A stretch of 7,995 nucleotides of DNA from Emcibacter sp. GTDB lineage: Bacteria; Pseudomonadota; Alphaproteobacteria; Sphingomonadales; Emcibacteraceae. Below are positions 1 through 7,698 of this stretch, one piece after another (within the stretch, counting starts at the first letter, position 1; each line of letters starts with the position of its first letter). The DNA lies in NCBI GenBank assembly GCA_023142175.1, contig JAGLJX010000022.1, positions 1 to 7,995 on the forward strand, written 5' to 3'. The notes below the pieces were generated by a model that saw nothing but the letters and a program-made list of their open reading frames with translations, was not told the DNA's origin and did not search any database. Made by a program: the position numbers and the translations under genes.

Positions 1-1219
1 TAATCATATCTTTTTTCCGGTCAACAAAATAATAGCGGCCCTTATCATCCACATAACCAATATCGCCAGTATAGTACCAGCCATCCTTCAGTGCGGTCTC
101 CGTGGCTTGGGTGTCATTCCAGTAAAAGGCCAGCACATTCTGACCTTTGATCAGGATTTCGCCTGACTGATCTGTTTGGCAATCATTGTCCTGCTCATCG
201 ACTATTCTGATCTGGCAGTTTTTTGCCGCATAGCCCATTGATCCTTGGGTTTTGAAGGCATTCCCAGCCCTCTGATGAATGGCAATGGGGCCGGTTTCGC
301 TTGAGCCATATACCTGTATCAGCGGTACTTTTAGCCCGTGCCAATAGGCGATCATCTCCTCAGGTACAACACAAGACCCGGTCGTGACACAGCGCAGGCA
401 GGAAAAATCTGTATCAGCCCATTTTGCATTAGCTCTTAAGGGCGCCATATGCGGCGGCAGTAATATCACCAGATTTGGACGGTCTTCACGAAAAGCCTCA
501 ATGACCTGCTCCACATCGAAAGCCTTATGTAATAGGATTGTCGCCCCGATACTGAAGGCTGGCAATGTCTGAACATTCACCCCGCCCACATGAAACATGG
601 GTAATATGGTCAAAATAACATCATCATGAACCATATCATGCATATGGATGCTGTTTACTGCGTTTGCCGCCAAGGCCCCGTGAGTGAGAATAGCACCCTT
701 GGGGAAGCCAGTTGTGCCGGATGTGAAAATCAGCAATATGGGATCGGAGGCAACAACGCTTGGGCGGGGATCGTGGCCTTGTGCCTCTGCCATTAATTTG
801 CGCAGTCCCAGCCAGCCCGGCTTATCCCGCCCGCCCCATGTGATAAGGCGACATTCGGGCAGTTTTTCCTTTAGTATCTCTCAATGATCCTGATAATCTT
901 CTTCCACGAACAAGGCCGATGCCGAACAGCTGACCAGCATATGAATATGTTCCGCCGGTGTCAGTCGCCAGTTAAGCGGCACAAATATAGCCCCAATACG
1001 CGCACAGGCGAACAACAGATACAGCGTGCGCGGATGGTTCTGACCCAGAAAAGCCACACGTTCACCGCGCCTGATGCCAAGGGAATGATGAAGCATGGCA
1101 GCGGTATCGGTAATTTTCTGATTGAATTCTGCATAGCTGATCTTCTCGCCCTCAAACTGGATGGCGGTCTTTTCAGGGCATTTGTCGGCCCATTTATCTA
1201 TCCAGCTTGCGATGGTCAC
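1..1219 (-). pseudogene. AMP-forming acyl-CoA synthetase (ANL superfamily), interrupted by an in-frame TGA, 3' end cut by the window
   Basis: A fatty-acid/aryl-type CoA ligase that would activate a carboxylic acid through an acyl-AMP. Reading from GTG 1219, codons 1-112 give an intact N-terminus (ASWIDKWADKCPEKTA, then LFACARIGAIFVPLNWRLTP near 69-88). Codon 113 (883-881) is TGA. The same frame then stays open to position 1 (codons 114-406) with all core motifs: the P-loop TSGTTGFPKG (166-175), PMFHVGG (207-213), YGSSETGP (304-311), GEILIKG (353-359), TGD (384-386) and DRKKD (400-404). The C-terminal lid with the catalytic Lys lies beyond the window. There is no frameshift, only the one stop. 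The first ATG after it (793) lacks a visible ribosome site and would yield a protein missing a third of the N-terminal domain. Either this is a nonsense-mutated pseudogene or the TGA is a sequence error. The fold assignment is secure. Confidence 0.9.
881..883 (-). other. Premature in-frame TGA codon in the acyl-CoA synthetase
   Basis: Reading the minus strand, the codons are GAT CAT TGA GAG ATA CTA AAG, falling in the linker between LFVEEDYQDH and EILKEKLPEC. This is a variable, probably helical stretch before the P-loop. The context is compatible with a single C-to-T change from CGA (Arg), though several other sense codons are also one step away. TGA serves as the normal stop of two neighbouring genes (FAD and Mo subunits), and I saw only TGG for Trp, so recoding to Trp is unlikely. 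Confidence 0.9.
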
Positions 1220-1227
1220 TGTCCGTT

Positions 1228-1233
1228 CTCCCT
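1228..1233 (-). promoter_or_regulatory. Ribosome binding site of the acyl-CoA synthetase GTG start
   Basis: AGGGAG lies 8 nt upstream of GTG 1219. Its first two bases are the last two of the CoA-transferase TAG stop codon. This intact signal shows that the synthetase was built to be translated as part of the operon, which makes the later in-frame TGA look recent or artefactual. Confidence 0.7.
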
Positions 1234-2440
1234 ATTCAGAAGCGCAATATATGGCACCCGTTTCCTGCAATCGTGCCTGATCACCTTCTGTGAATCCGGC
1301 CTCTGCCAAGACTTGTGCTGTCTGCTCGCCATAACGCGGCGGAAACGAAAGCTTCGTCACCGCGCCTTCAACATCAACCGCCATGGGCTGCATATTTATT
1401 TCCCTGCCATCTGGCAATTGTGTCGTGGTCAATTTATTTTTAATAGCCCCAAGTTTAGCCACCTGCGGCACATCATTGATGCGCGCATGGGGGATTGTTG
1501 CCGCCAGAAAATCTTCCACCAGTTCATCGGTCGTATATAATGACGTCAATGCACCAATATCCACATACAGTGACTGGCGCTCCTGATGGCGACCTTCATT
1601 GGTTTTACGAACTTCATTAGCCAACGAAGTAAATTTCGGAATTTCCGACAATCGCTGCCATTGCACATCATTACCGATAGCCACATAAATGAACCCGTCT
1701 TTGGTGGGATAGGCATTGGTGGGAATGAATTTCCGATGTTCATTGCCGCAGCGGGTGATCTCTGACGTGTCACAGTCAAAATCAAGCAGGGGCAGGGTGG
1801 TGATCAGCCAGCTCGCCGCCGCCTGCAGCATTGAAATGTCGATGCGCTTGCCGCGTCCACTTTCAGCCCTCTCGGCCAAACCCAGCATGACGCCGGCATA
1901 AACCTCATCCCCCGCTTTCAGATCAATCAGCGGAATACCGGACAGAGTTGGCGGGCCGTCTTCCTGTCCCGTCACTTCCATAAAGCCCGACATGGCCTGT
2001 ATGGCCGGATCATAACCCGGCACATTGGGATAGTCCGGCCCCATAGCAGAAATCCCCGCCCAGATAATATCCGGTTTAAGCGCGCTGAGAGTTTCATAAT
2101 CAATACCCATCTGCTCATACCGTCCGGGCAGCGTATTACAACAGAAAATATCAACGTCCAGTTCCATAATGATCTGATGCAGGGCCGCGCGACCCTCGGC
2201 TGTTTTCAGATTAAGCGAGATGGTTTCTTTGCCCACGTTGGGGGCCATGAAATAGCTGCGCCGATCATCGCCGTCTTCTATGATATGCTTACCGATATAA
2301 CGGTTGGGATCACCGGGAAGACCACGACTGGACGGGGTCGCTTCGATACGGATAACCCGCCAGCCCAGTTGCGCAAACCGCAGGGTAGCAGAAGGCAGGG
2401 ACAGGGCCTGTTCCAGACTCAATACTATCTTTTGCTTCAT
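1232..2440 (-). CDS. Class III (CaiB/BaiF family) CoA-transferase
   Basis: 402 residues from the ATG at 2440, typical for the family, which moves CoA from a donor thioester to a carboxylic acid through an enzyme-bound acyl anhydride. The N-terminal Rossmann-like segment [20 protein letters not shown] (7-26) leads to RIE (31-33). [12 protein letters not shown] (68-79) matches the usual KRSxxLDLK stretch. [11 protein letters not shown] (142-152) carries Asp144, aligned with the catalytic Asp of formyl-CoA transferase. [20 protein letters not shown] (172-191) and [11 protein letters not shown] (197-207) complete the conserved core. The chosen ATG overlaps the Mo-subunit stop as ATGA, suggesting translational coupling. 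A longer start at 2458 would add six Lys/Glu-rich residues and overlap by 22 bp, which is less likely. Role inferred from context: activating the pathway substrate or recovering CoA from a product. Stop TAG. Confidence 0.93.
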   Translation of the reverse strand: MKQKIVLSLEQALSLPSATLRFAQLGWRVIRIEATPSSRGLPGDPNRYIGKHIIEDGDDRRSYFMAPNVGKETISLNLKTAEGRAALHQIIMELDVDIFCCNTLPGRYEQMGIDYETLSALKPDIIWAGISAMGPDYPNVPGYDPAIQAMSGFMEVTGQEDGPPTLSGIPLIDLKAGDEVYAGVMLGLAERAESGRGKRIDISMLQAAASWLITTLPLLDFDCDTSEITRCGNEHRKFIPTNAYPTKDGFIYVAIGNDVQWQRLSEIPKFTSLANEVRKTNEGRHQERQSLYVDIGALTSLYTTDELVEDFLAATIPHARINDVPQVAKLGAIKNKLTTTQLPDGREINMQPMAVDVEGAVTKLSFPPRYGEQTAQVLAEAGFTEGDQARLQETGAIYCASE

Positions 2441-4752
2441 GCGTTTTTCTTTTCCCATATGGCTCTGGCAACTTTTTCCGGTGTCATGGGGGGATTGAAA
2501 AAACGAATTCCCGTGGCATTATAAACCGCATTGGCAATGGCGGGCGCCACCACAATGGTCGGCAGTTCGGCGATGCCCTTGGCACCATACGGCCCCTCTT
2601 CACAATCGCTTTCAATGAAATGCATTTCAATTTCCGGCATTTCCGGAGCCGTTGGTACTTTGTAATCCCTGAAGTTAGGGTTTTTCAGGCGGCCTTCCTC
2701 AAACAGCATTTCCTCACTAAGAGCAAAACCAAGACCAAAGGCCATACCGCCTTCCATCTGGGCTTCCAGACCCATGCGGTTAATGACCCGCCCCACATCC
2801 TGTGCCATGGTTACTTTTTCAACCTTTACTTCGCCGGTCAGGGTATCCACTACTACTTCGGCAATATGCACCGCGTGGGAATAGGCCGCTGAATGGTCGG
2901 AAATATGATCGCGACCCTCTGGCTCGCTGTTGGGCTCATAATAGTCGCTGACCATAACCACATCCGGTTCTGGCTGGAAATGCATCTGACGCAGCATTTT
3001 GTCCAGCTTGGTAACAACCGCGCCGTCCTTATCCTGCACCACAAAACCGCCGCGAAGGTCAAGTTCATCTGCCGACACATTGGCCTGTTTCGATGCCGCC
3101 GCGAGAATTTGCTTCTTGGCCTTGATCGCCGCACGCCGCGCGCCATTGCCCGCGATGAAGGTTGTGCGCGAGGCATGAACCCCCACGTCCCACGGCCCAA
3201 GGTCACTGTCATTATTGACCAAATTCACGTGTTCTACAGGAACGCCAAGTTCCTCGGATACAATCTGTGCGATCACCGCATCAATGCCTTGTCCAATCTC
3301 GGACGCGCCGGTGATCACCGTCACCCGTGCGTAATCATCCATTTTCAGGATCGTGCCGCAACCGTCCGACTTATGGATCTTGGCCCCACCCGCATTATGG
3401 ATGGAACTAGCCAAGCCGATGCCGCGCTTGTAACGACCTTCTTGCTCTCGCTCATCAGTATATTTATTGAGCTTACTGACATAATCGGAAGCCTCAGCCG
3501 CCGTGGTCAGACATTCCGCCAGTGCACATTCCCGAAGGTATGATTTCTGGGGGGTCACCTCACCGGACTTCTGCGCATTTTTCAGGCGGAATTCTATGGG
3601 GTCCATGTCTAGCTTTTCGGCCAGCATATCCATATGCTGTGCCGTGGCATAGGTCATCTGAACATTACCGTAACCGCGAAATGATCCGGCATAAGAATTA
3701 TTGGTATAATAAGCCTGCCCTTTGAAATCGACGACGGGTACACGGTAATGACCGGATGTGGTGCGCATCATAATAACCGGAACAGTAGCCCCCCATGAAG
3801 TATAGGCACCGTTATCCATCTCAACATCCGCAGCACGGAAAGTCAGGATACCATCCTTGGTGCAGCCCGTACGCAAATGCATTGATGCAGGCTGTCTGGT
3901 GGGGGAATTAATAAATTCTTCTTCCCGGTCAAAAAGTATTTTCACAGGCCGTCCGGTTTTCTGGGCGAGTATCGCCGCCACTGGCTCAAAAGGATAAACA
4001 TCCAGTTTCGCGCCGAATGATCCGCCCGTTGGTGGCTGAATGACCCGAATATCACCGGGATCAATACCAAGTGCCGGCGCCAGATCCATCTTGTAATTAT
4101 ACGGGTACTGGGTCTGTGAATAGATGGTCAGCTTGCCGTTATGGTCAAAGTCAGCAATGGCGCAGGATGTCCCCATACAACAATGGGTGACATAATGCAC
4201 ATTAAAGGTATCATCCAGAATGATGTCGGAATCAGCCTCGGCTTGTCCTAAATCACCATGTTTGAATTCAAATTTCAGGCTTTTATTATCGGGGAAGCGT
4301 TCCTGTATTACGGGCGCACCTTCTTTTTGACTGTCTTCTATAGTGAAAACACCGGGCAGGTCTTTATAATCGACCTTGATCAGCTTCAACGCTGCCGCCG
4401 CGATGGCTTCGCTTTCTGCGGCAACCGCCGCAACCTCATCCCGTTCGCAACGGACTTTATCTTTCAGGGGGGCATTGTCTTTGACAAAACCCAGCCTTAA
4501 TTCCGGTGTGTCCTTAGCCGTGATCACCAGATGAACGCCAGCTAATTTTTCCGCCTCGGACGTATCAATGCTGATGATTTCCGCATGGGCGCGGCCCGCG
4601 TGCAATATCTTGCCGTAGAGCATCTGGGGCAGAACCATATCATTGATATAGCGGGTCTTGCCGATGGCCTTGGCGGGCGCGTCAGGCTTCTTGATCCGCT
4701 TACCTATCAATGTGGTTTTTTCAATATGTTGAAAAGCAACCTGTTCACTCAT
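2437..4752 (-). CDS. Molybdenum hydroxylase molybdopterin-binding catalytic subunit
   Basis: 771 residues from the ATG at 4752, full length for XdhA/CoxL/HcrA-type large subunits. Order of landmarks: the N-terminal a/b-hammerhead domain ([20 protein letters not shown], 16-35), SQTQYPY (212-218), GGSFGAK (243-249, usually GGGFGGK), GSFRGYG (356-362, the switch-loop region, with Phe-Arg as in other xanthine-oxidase-type enzymes and not the Cys of CO dehydrogenase), EIGQG (485-489, usually EMGQG), a pterin-contacting segment [10 protein letters not shown] (527-536), and [10 protein letters not shown] (720-729), whose Glu729 matches the catalytic base Glu of the usual GAKGxGE. The region normally reading HxxMEP is Cys-rich: HCCMGTSC (190-197). 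The family oxidises or hydroxylates a carbon using water. I cannot tell the substrate; the CoA genes around it suggest an acyl-CoA ester. I prefer ATG 4752 over the longer TTG at 4776 because a clear AAAGGA lies 7 nt upstream. The TGA stop shares ATGA with the next gene. Confidence 0.95.
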   Translation of the reverse strand: MSEQVAFQHIEKTTLIGKRIKKPDAPAKAIGKTRYINDMVLPQMLYGKILHAGRAHAEIISIDTSEAEKLAGVHLVITAKDTPELRLGFVKDNAPLKDKVRCERDEVAAVAAESEAIAAAALKLIKVDYKDLPGVFTIEDSQKEGAPVIQERFPDNKSLKFEFKHGDLGQAEADSDIILDDTFNVHYVTHCCMGTSCAIADFDHNGKLTIYSQTQYPYNYKMDLAPALGIDPGDIRVIQPPTGGSFGAKLDVYPFEPVAAILAQKTGRPVKILFDREEEFINSPTRQPASMHLRTGCTKDGILTFRAADVEMDNGAYTSWGATVPVIMMRTTSGHYRVPVVDFKGQAYYTNNSYAGSFRGYGNVQMTYATAQHMDMLAEKLDMDPIEFRLKNAQKSGEVTPQKSYLRECALAECLTTAAEASDYVSKLNKYTDEREQEGRYKRGIGLASSIHNAGGAKIHKSDGCGTILKMDDYARVTVITGASEIGQGIDAVIAQIVSEELGVPVEHVNLVNNDSDLGPWDVGVHASRTTFIAGNGARRAAIKAKKQILAAASKQANVSADELDLRGGFVVQDKDGAVVTKLDKMLRQMHFQPEPDVVMVSDYYEPNSEPEGRDHISDHSAAYSHAVHIAEVVVDTLTGEVKVEKVTMAQDVGRVINRMGLEAQMEGGMAFGLGFALSEEMLFEEGRLKNPNFRDYKVPTAPEMPEIEMHFIESDCEEGPYGAKGIAELPTIVVAPAIANAVYNATGIRFFNPPMTPEKVARAIWEKKNA

Positions 4753-4756
4753 GATT

Positions 4757-5230
4757 TTATCCTTTCGCTCCGACAACGTCAGCTACGGCGTCCAGCACCT
4801 TGGTATAGCCTGTACAGCGACAGACGTTTCCTTCAAGTCCCCGCTTCATTTCTTCCCGTGTAAGGTTGGGGTTTTTCTTCACCAGATAATTGGCCTGAAT
4901 AATCATCCCCGGCATACAGAACCCGCATTGCACCGCCCCGTGATCAACAAAAGACTGCTGCATGGGATGGAGTATATTTCCGGTCTGCATTCCCTCGATG
5001 GTCGTGATCTCACGGCCCTCTAAATCTACTGCATACATCAGGCAGCTATTGATTGTAGCCCCGTCCACTTCGATGGTACAGGCCCCACATTCTCCCTCAC
5101 CACAGGCATATTTTGTGCCCTTCATATCGAGATTTTCGCGCAACAGGTTAAGCACCGTCATATCTACCGGAACCTCGATGTTAACTGGCCTGCCATTCAT
5201 GGTGAAATTAAGTTCAATTTTGACAGACAT
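4757..5230 (-). CDS. Molybdenum hydroxylase [2Fe-2S] small subunit
   Basis: A 157-residue protein with the two-domain layout of CoxS/XdhC-type iron-sulfur subunits. The N-terminal plant-ferredoxin-like domain has Cys43, Cys48, Cys51 and Cys63 (ACGEGECGACT, then NSC). The C-terminal helical domain has Cys102, Cys105, Cys137 and Cys139 (QCGFCMPGM and NVCRCTGY). All eight ligands for two [2Fe-2S] clusters are intact, so the electron path from the Mo site to FAD looks functional. Gln101 of QCGFC is the residue that usually contacts the molybdopterin. There is no signal peptide or Tat motif, so the enzyme is probably cytoplasmic, as expected for CoA-thioester substrates. The ATG at 5230 overlaps the FAD-subunit gene by 17 bp and has a strong AGAGGAG site. 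Stop TAA; the Mo-subunit ATG follows after 4 bp. Confidence 0.97.
   Translation of the reverse strand: MSVKIELNFTMNGRPVNIEVPVDMTVLNLLRENLDMKGTKYACGEGECGACTIEVDGATINSCLMYAVDLEGREITTIEGMQTGNILHPMQQSFVDHGAVQCGFCMPGMIIQANYLVKKNPNLTREEMKRGLEGNVCRCTGYTKVLDAVADVVGAKG
4760..4765 (-). promoter_or_regulatory. Ribosome binding site fixing the Mo-subunit start
   Basis: AAAGGA lies 7 nt upstream of ATG 4752 and abuts the TAA stop of the [2Fe-2S] subunit gene. It supports the 771-residue protein over the TTG start at 4776, and suggests coupled translation of the two subunits. Confidence 0.75.
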
Positions 5231-6080
5231 TGTTCAAAAGCTCCTCTGTGAATACACCAATAAGGTGGTTGCGGTACCATGTGGTCGCGCGAATATCGTC
5301 TATGGGTGTCGCATCTTGCTGTGCCCCTACCACGGCGGCCCGTATGACATCATCATTCAGGACGTTGCCTTCTAATGCGGTCTCAGTAGCCCCGCCCCGC
5401 ATGGGCGTTGGCCCCACAGCGCCAAAGGCAACCCGCACATTTTCAAATTTACCGTCTTTCAAATCGCCGCCAATGCCGACCGTTACCGTGGATATTTCCA
5501 AGGCCGGACGGGGGCCGGATTTACGGAACTGCCCGACAAAATCACTTGACGGTTTGTCAAATACTACGGCAGTCAACAGCTCGTTATCATTTCGAATAGT
5601 TTTGCCGGGAGCTGTAAAGAAACCATTTAATGGCACCCGCCGGATTTCTATGGCGCCCTCTTTCCAACTGGCAAGCTCCACGGAGGCACCCAATACCAAC
5701 AGCGGTATAATCATGTCACCCGCCGGTGATGCGTTGCAGATATTACCGCCAATCGTCGCCGCATTGCGGATTTGCTCACTGGCAAAGCGGTTGGCGGTAT
5801 CGCATAATATTGGTACGAATCCAGCTATTATATCATTATACCTTATTTCGGAGACGGTGGCCAAACAACCGATTCTGATTTCTCCATCATCTAAGGAAAT
5901 ATCTTTAAGTTCTTCGACCCGCTGAATATTCATCAGGACCGGCTCATAACGACGCTTACCTTCATTAATCTGCGGGGTCAGGTCGGTGCCGCCTGCGACA
6001 ATGGTCACACCGCTACTGGCCAAGGCTTCCACAGCCTCTGCCAGTTTCGTTGGCGCAATATATCTTTCTATTTCTGACAT
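5214..6080 (-). CDS. Molybdenum hydroxylase (xanthine dehydrogenase family) FAD-binding medium subunit
   Basis: 288 residues, the usual length for the CoxM/XdhB-type flavoprotein subunit, which passes electrons from the iron-sulfur subunit to FAD and then to an external acceptor. Both FAD signatures are present: AGGTDL at 29-34 and TIGGNICNASPAGD at 109-122. After the second, the chain runs into the CO dehydrogenase flavoprotein C-terminal domain (FRKSGPRPALEIS near 187). Only four cysteines are seen (72, 93, 115, 286), and there is no roughly 40-residue Cys-rich insertion of the kind that holds an additional [4Fe-4S] cluster in 4-hydroxybenzoyl-CoA reductase. This argues against that reductive enzyme. 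The ATG at 6080 lies 14 bp after the mutase stop, with an AAGAG site about 8 nt upstream. The TGA stop lies inside the next gene, overlapping it by 17 bp. Confidence 0.95.
   Translation of the reverse strand: MSEIERYIAPTKLAEAVEALASSGVTIVAGGTDLTPQINEGKRRYEPVLMNIQRVEELKDISLDDGEIRIGCLATVSEIRYNDIIAGFVPILCDTANRFASEQIRNAATIGGNICNASPAGDMIIPLLVLGASVELASWKEGAIEIRRVPLNGFFTAPGKTIRNDNELLTAVVFDKPSSDFVGQFRKSGPRPALEISTVTVGIGGDLKDGKFENVRVAFGAVGPTPMRGGATETALEGNVLNDDVIRAAVVGAQQDATPIDDIRATTWYRNHLIGVFTEELLNNVCQN
5241..5247 (-). promoter_or_regulatory. Ribosome binding site of the [2Fe-2S] subunit gene
   Basis: AGAGGAG lies 10 nt upstream of ATG 5230, inside the 3' end of the FAD-subunit gene. It is the strongest Shine-Dalgarno match I see in the window, and it supports the start that gives the 17-bp overlap. 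Confidence 0.7.
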
Positions 6081-6094
6081 TTTTTATGCTCTTG

Positions 6095-7687
6095 TTAAAA
6101 ACGAATTGGTTCCTGGTAATAGCCATAGACTTCGACCAGTTTCTTAGTAATCTCGCCCACGGTGGCATAGGCTTTCACCGCCGCCACTATGGCAGGCATG
6201 ACATTTCGGTCAGCTTCCGCGTCCGCCTTGACCTGTGCCAATGTGCGGTCAACTTCCGCTTGATCCCGCTCGGCCTTCACCGCATTTAGATTTTCAATCT
6301 GCTGATCAGCATCTCGTGTGTCGTAAGGGTGAAATTCGACCTCATTCTCTTCTTCATCGGTCTTGTAACAGTTAACGCCGACTTTTGGGAAGGCACCGGA
6401 CTGAATGTCTTTTTGCATACCATATGCCTGTGCGGAAACTTTGGACTGGATCGTACCTTCGGCCACCATCTTGATGATGCCGCCTTCGGCCTCGACCTCG
6501 GCCATGGTTTCTTCCATTTTCTTGCGCATATTATTGGTCATGGTTTCCACATAATAAGACCCCGCCAGAGGATCAACCGTCTCGCACATACCCATTTCCT
6601 CGATCAGCATCTGCATGGTACGCAGTGAGATACGCTGAGCATATTCAGATGGAATAGTATAGGCCTCATCATAACAGCATAGCGCCATAGTCTGCGCGCC
6701 GGACAATGCACTAATCAGGGCATAATAAGCCCCGCGCACGATGTTATTTTCCGGCTGTTCAATGGTCAGACCACCACCACCACCGGCGGCAATCATGCGA
6801 AGCCACATGGATTTGGGGTCTTTAGCGCCGTAATCTTCCTTGATAATCTTAGCCCACAGTCCACGACCCGCACGGAATTTTGCCACCTGCTCAAACAGAT
6901 TGCCAAAAATATTGAAGTTATAGCTTAAGCGTCCGGCGAATTCATCAATATGAAGGCCGCGCTTTAACATATCATCAGCATAAGCCTTGGCGATGCAGAA
7001 AGCATAGGCCATTTCCTGTTCCGGTGTCGCCCCGCTTTCACGGATATGGTAACCGCAAACGCTGACAGGACTGTATTTCGGCGCATTTTTAGCGCAATAT
7101 TCAATGGTATCACCCACCAGTTTAATCGAAGGTTCTACGGGGAAAATCCAGGTGCCGCGCCCGATAAATTCTTTCAGAATATCATTCTGGGCTGTGCCGC
7201 GCATTTTTTTAACGTCATAACCGCGCTTTTCCGCCATGGCCAGATACATGGCAATCAGGATAGCTGCCGAACCGTTAATGGTCAGGGACACAGTAATCTT
7301 CTCAAGATCAATACCGTCAAAAGCAATCTCGAAATCGCGCAGGGTATCGACCGCCATACCAACCCGTCCCACTTCGCCTTCGGCCATGGGATCGTCGGTA
7401 TCAAGTCCGGTCTGGGTCGGTAAGTCAAAGGCCACATTAAGCCCAGTCTGTCCATTTTCAATCAGATAATGAAACCGCTCGTTAGTGTCCTTGGCATTGG
7501 CAAAGCCGGTATATTGGCGCATGGTCCAGGGACGCTTGCGGTACATTTCTTTATGAATGCCGCGGGTAAAGGGATATTGACCGGGAAGGCCGACCATATC
7601 CACCCCACCGGATGCATCCACATCGGCTTGGGTGTAAAGCTCTTTTACCTCTATGCCGGATTCATTTATGATTTTATCCTGTGTCAT
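6095..7687 (-). CDS. Methylmalonyl-CoA-mutase-type catalytic (large) subunit, divergent adenosyl pocket
   Basis: A 530-residue TIM-barrel subunit without a fused B12 domain. It is expected to catalyse an adenosylcobalamin radical 1,2-rearrangement of an acyl-CoA. Landmarks are YPFTRGI near residues 38-44, RPWTMRQYTGF at 52-62, FDLPTQTG near 87-94, GTAQNDILKEF at 164-174 and GYH at 212-214. Tyr59 and Arg177 match the Tyr89/Arg207 pair that binds the substrate carboxylate in Propionibacterium methylmalonyl-CoA mutase. Isobutyryl-CoA mutase has Phe/Gln there, and 2-hydroxyisobutyryl-CoA mutase Ile/Gln. Gln167 and His214 are also kept. Unusually, the near-universal HTQT motif after the LR at 296-297 reads Ile-Ala-Ala-Gly (299-302) and leads into five glycines (302-306). 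The C-terminal stretch (about 440-530) is charged. The ATG start at 7687 has only a weak AGAGAG-type ribosome site, and the stop is TAA. Subunit type is confident. Substrate is not: a methylmalonyl-CoA label would be an overreach. Confidence 0.93.
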   Translation of the reverse strand: MTQDKIINESGIEVKELYTQADVDASGGVDMVGLPGQYPFTRGIHKEMYRKRPWTMRQYTGFANAKDTNERFHYLIENGQTGLNVAFDLPTQTGLDTDDPMAEGEVGRVGMAVDTLRDFEIAFDGIDLEKITVSLTINGSAAILIAMYLAMAEKRGYDVKKMRGTAQNDILKEFIGRGTWIFPVEPSIKLVGDTIEYCAKNAPKYSPVSVCGYHIRESGATPEQEMAYAFCIAKAYADDMLKRGLHIDEFAGRLSYNFNIFGNLFEQVAKFRAGRGLWAKIIKEDYGAKDPKSMWLRMIAAGGGGGLTIEQPENNIVRGAYYALISALSGAQTMALCCYDEAYTIPSEYAQRISLRTMQMLIEEMGMCETVDPLAGSYYVETMTNNMRKKMEETMAEVEAEGGIIKMVAEGTIQSKVSAQAYGMQKDIQSGAFPKVGVNCYKTDEEENEVEFHPYDTRDADQQIENLNAVKAERDQAEVDRTLAQVKADAEADRNVMPAIVAAVKAYATVGEITKKLVEVYGYYQEPIRF

Positions 7688-7698
7688 AATTCTACTCT

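Noticed and set aside
881..883. Reading the in-frame TGA as selenocysteine or as Trp under an alternative code
   Set aside because: No obvious SECIS-like hairpin follows the codon, the position is in a variable linker away from the active site, and TGA is the real stop of two genes in the same operon.
884..1540. A 218-residue open frame on the plus strand
   Set aside because: It lies antisense to the synthetase and CoA-transferase, resembles no family I know, and is explained by the codon pattern of the minus-strand genes.
2441..2458. CoA-transferase start at ATG 2458
   Set aside because: It adds only a charged six-residue leader outside the family fold; ATG 2440 forms the canonical ATGA overlap.
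2893..3543. A 216-residue plus-strand open frame
   Set aside because: Antisense to the core of the Mo subunit, with no recognisable domain.
4753..4776. Longer Mo subunit starting at TTG 4776
   Set aside because: Rare start codon inside the upstream gene; ATG 4752 has a clear AAAGGA at 7 nt.
5230..5925. A 231-residue plus-strand open frame
   Set aside because: It starts at a TTG, is wholly antisense to the well-supported FAD subunit, and has a low-complexity Ser/Pro/Arg-rich composition typical of a shadow frame.
2437..6080. Calling the Mo enzyme 4-hydroxybenzoyl-CoA reductase (HcrABC)
   Set aside because: The flavoprotein lacks the [4Fe-4S] insertion and the motifs do not allow a substrate assignment.
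6770..6784. Five ACC units as a slippage-prone repeat or phase switch
   Set aside because: The unit is a triplet encoding glycine, so length changes would stay in frame. It is short and is better explained as part of the altered protein motif.
6095..7687. Calling the mutase the ordinary propionate-pathway methylmalonyl-CoA mutase
   Set aside because: The HTQT region is replaced, the B12 domain is separate, and the gene sits in a Mo hydroxylase operon without epimerase or carboxylase genes in view.
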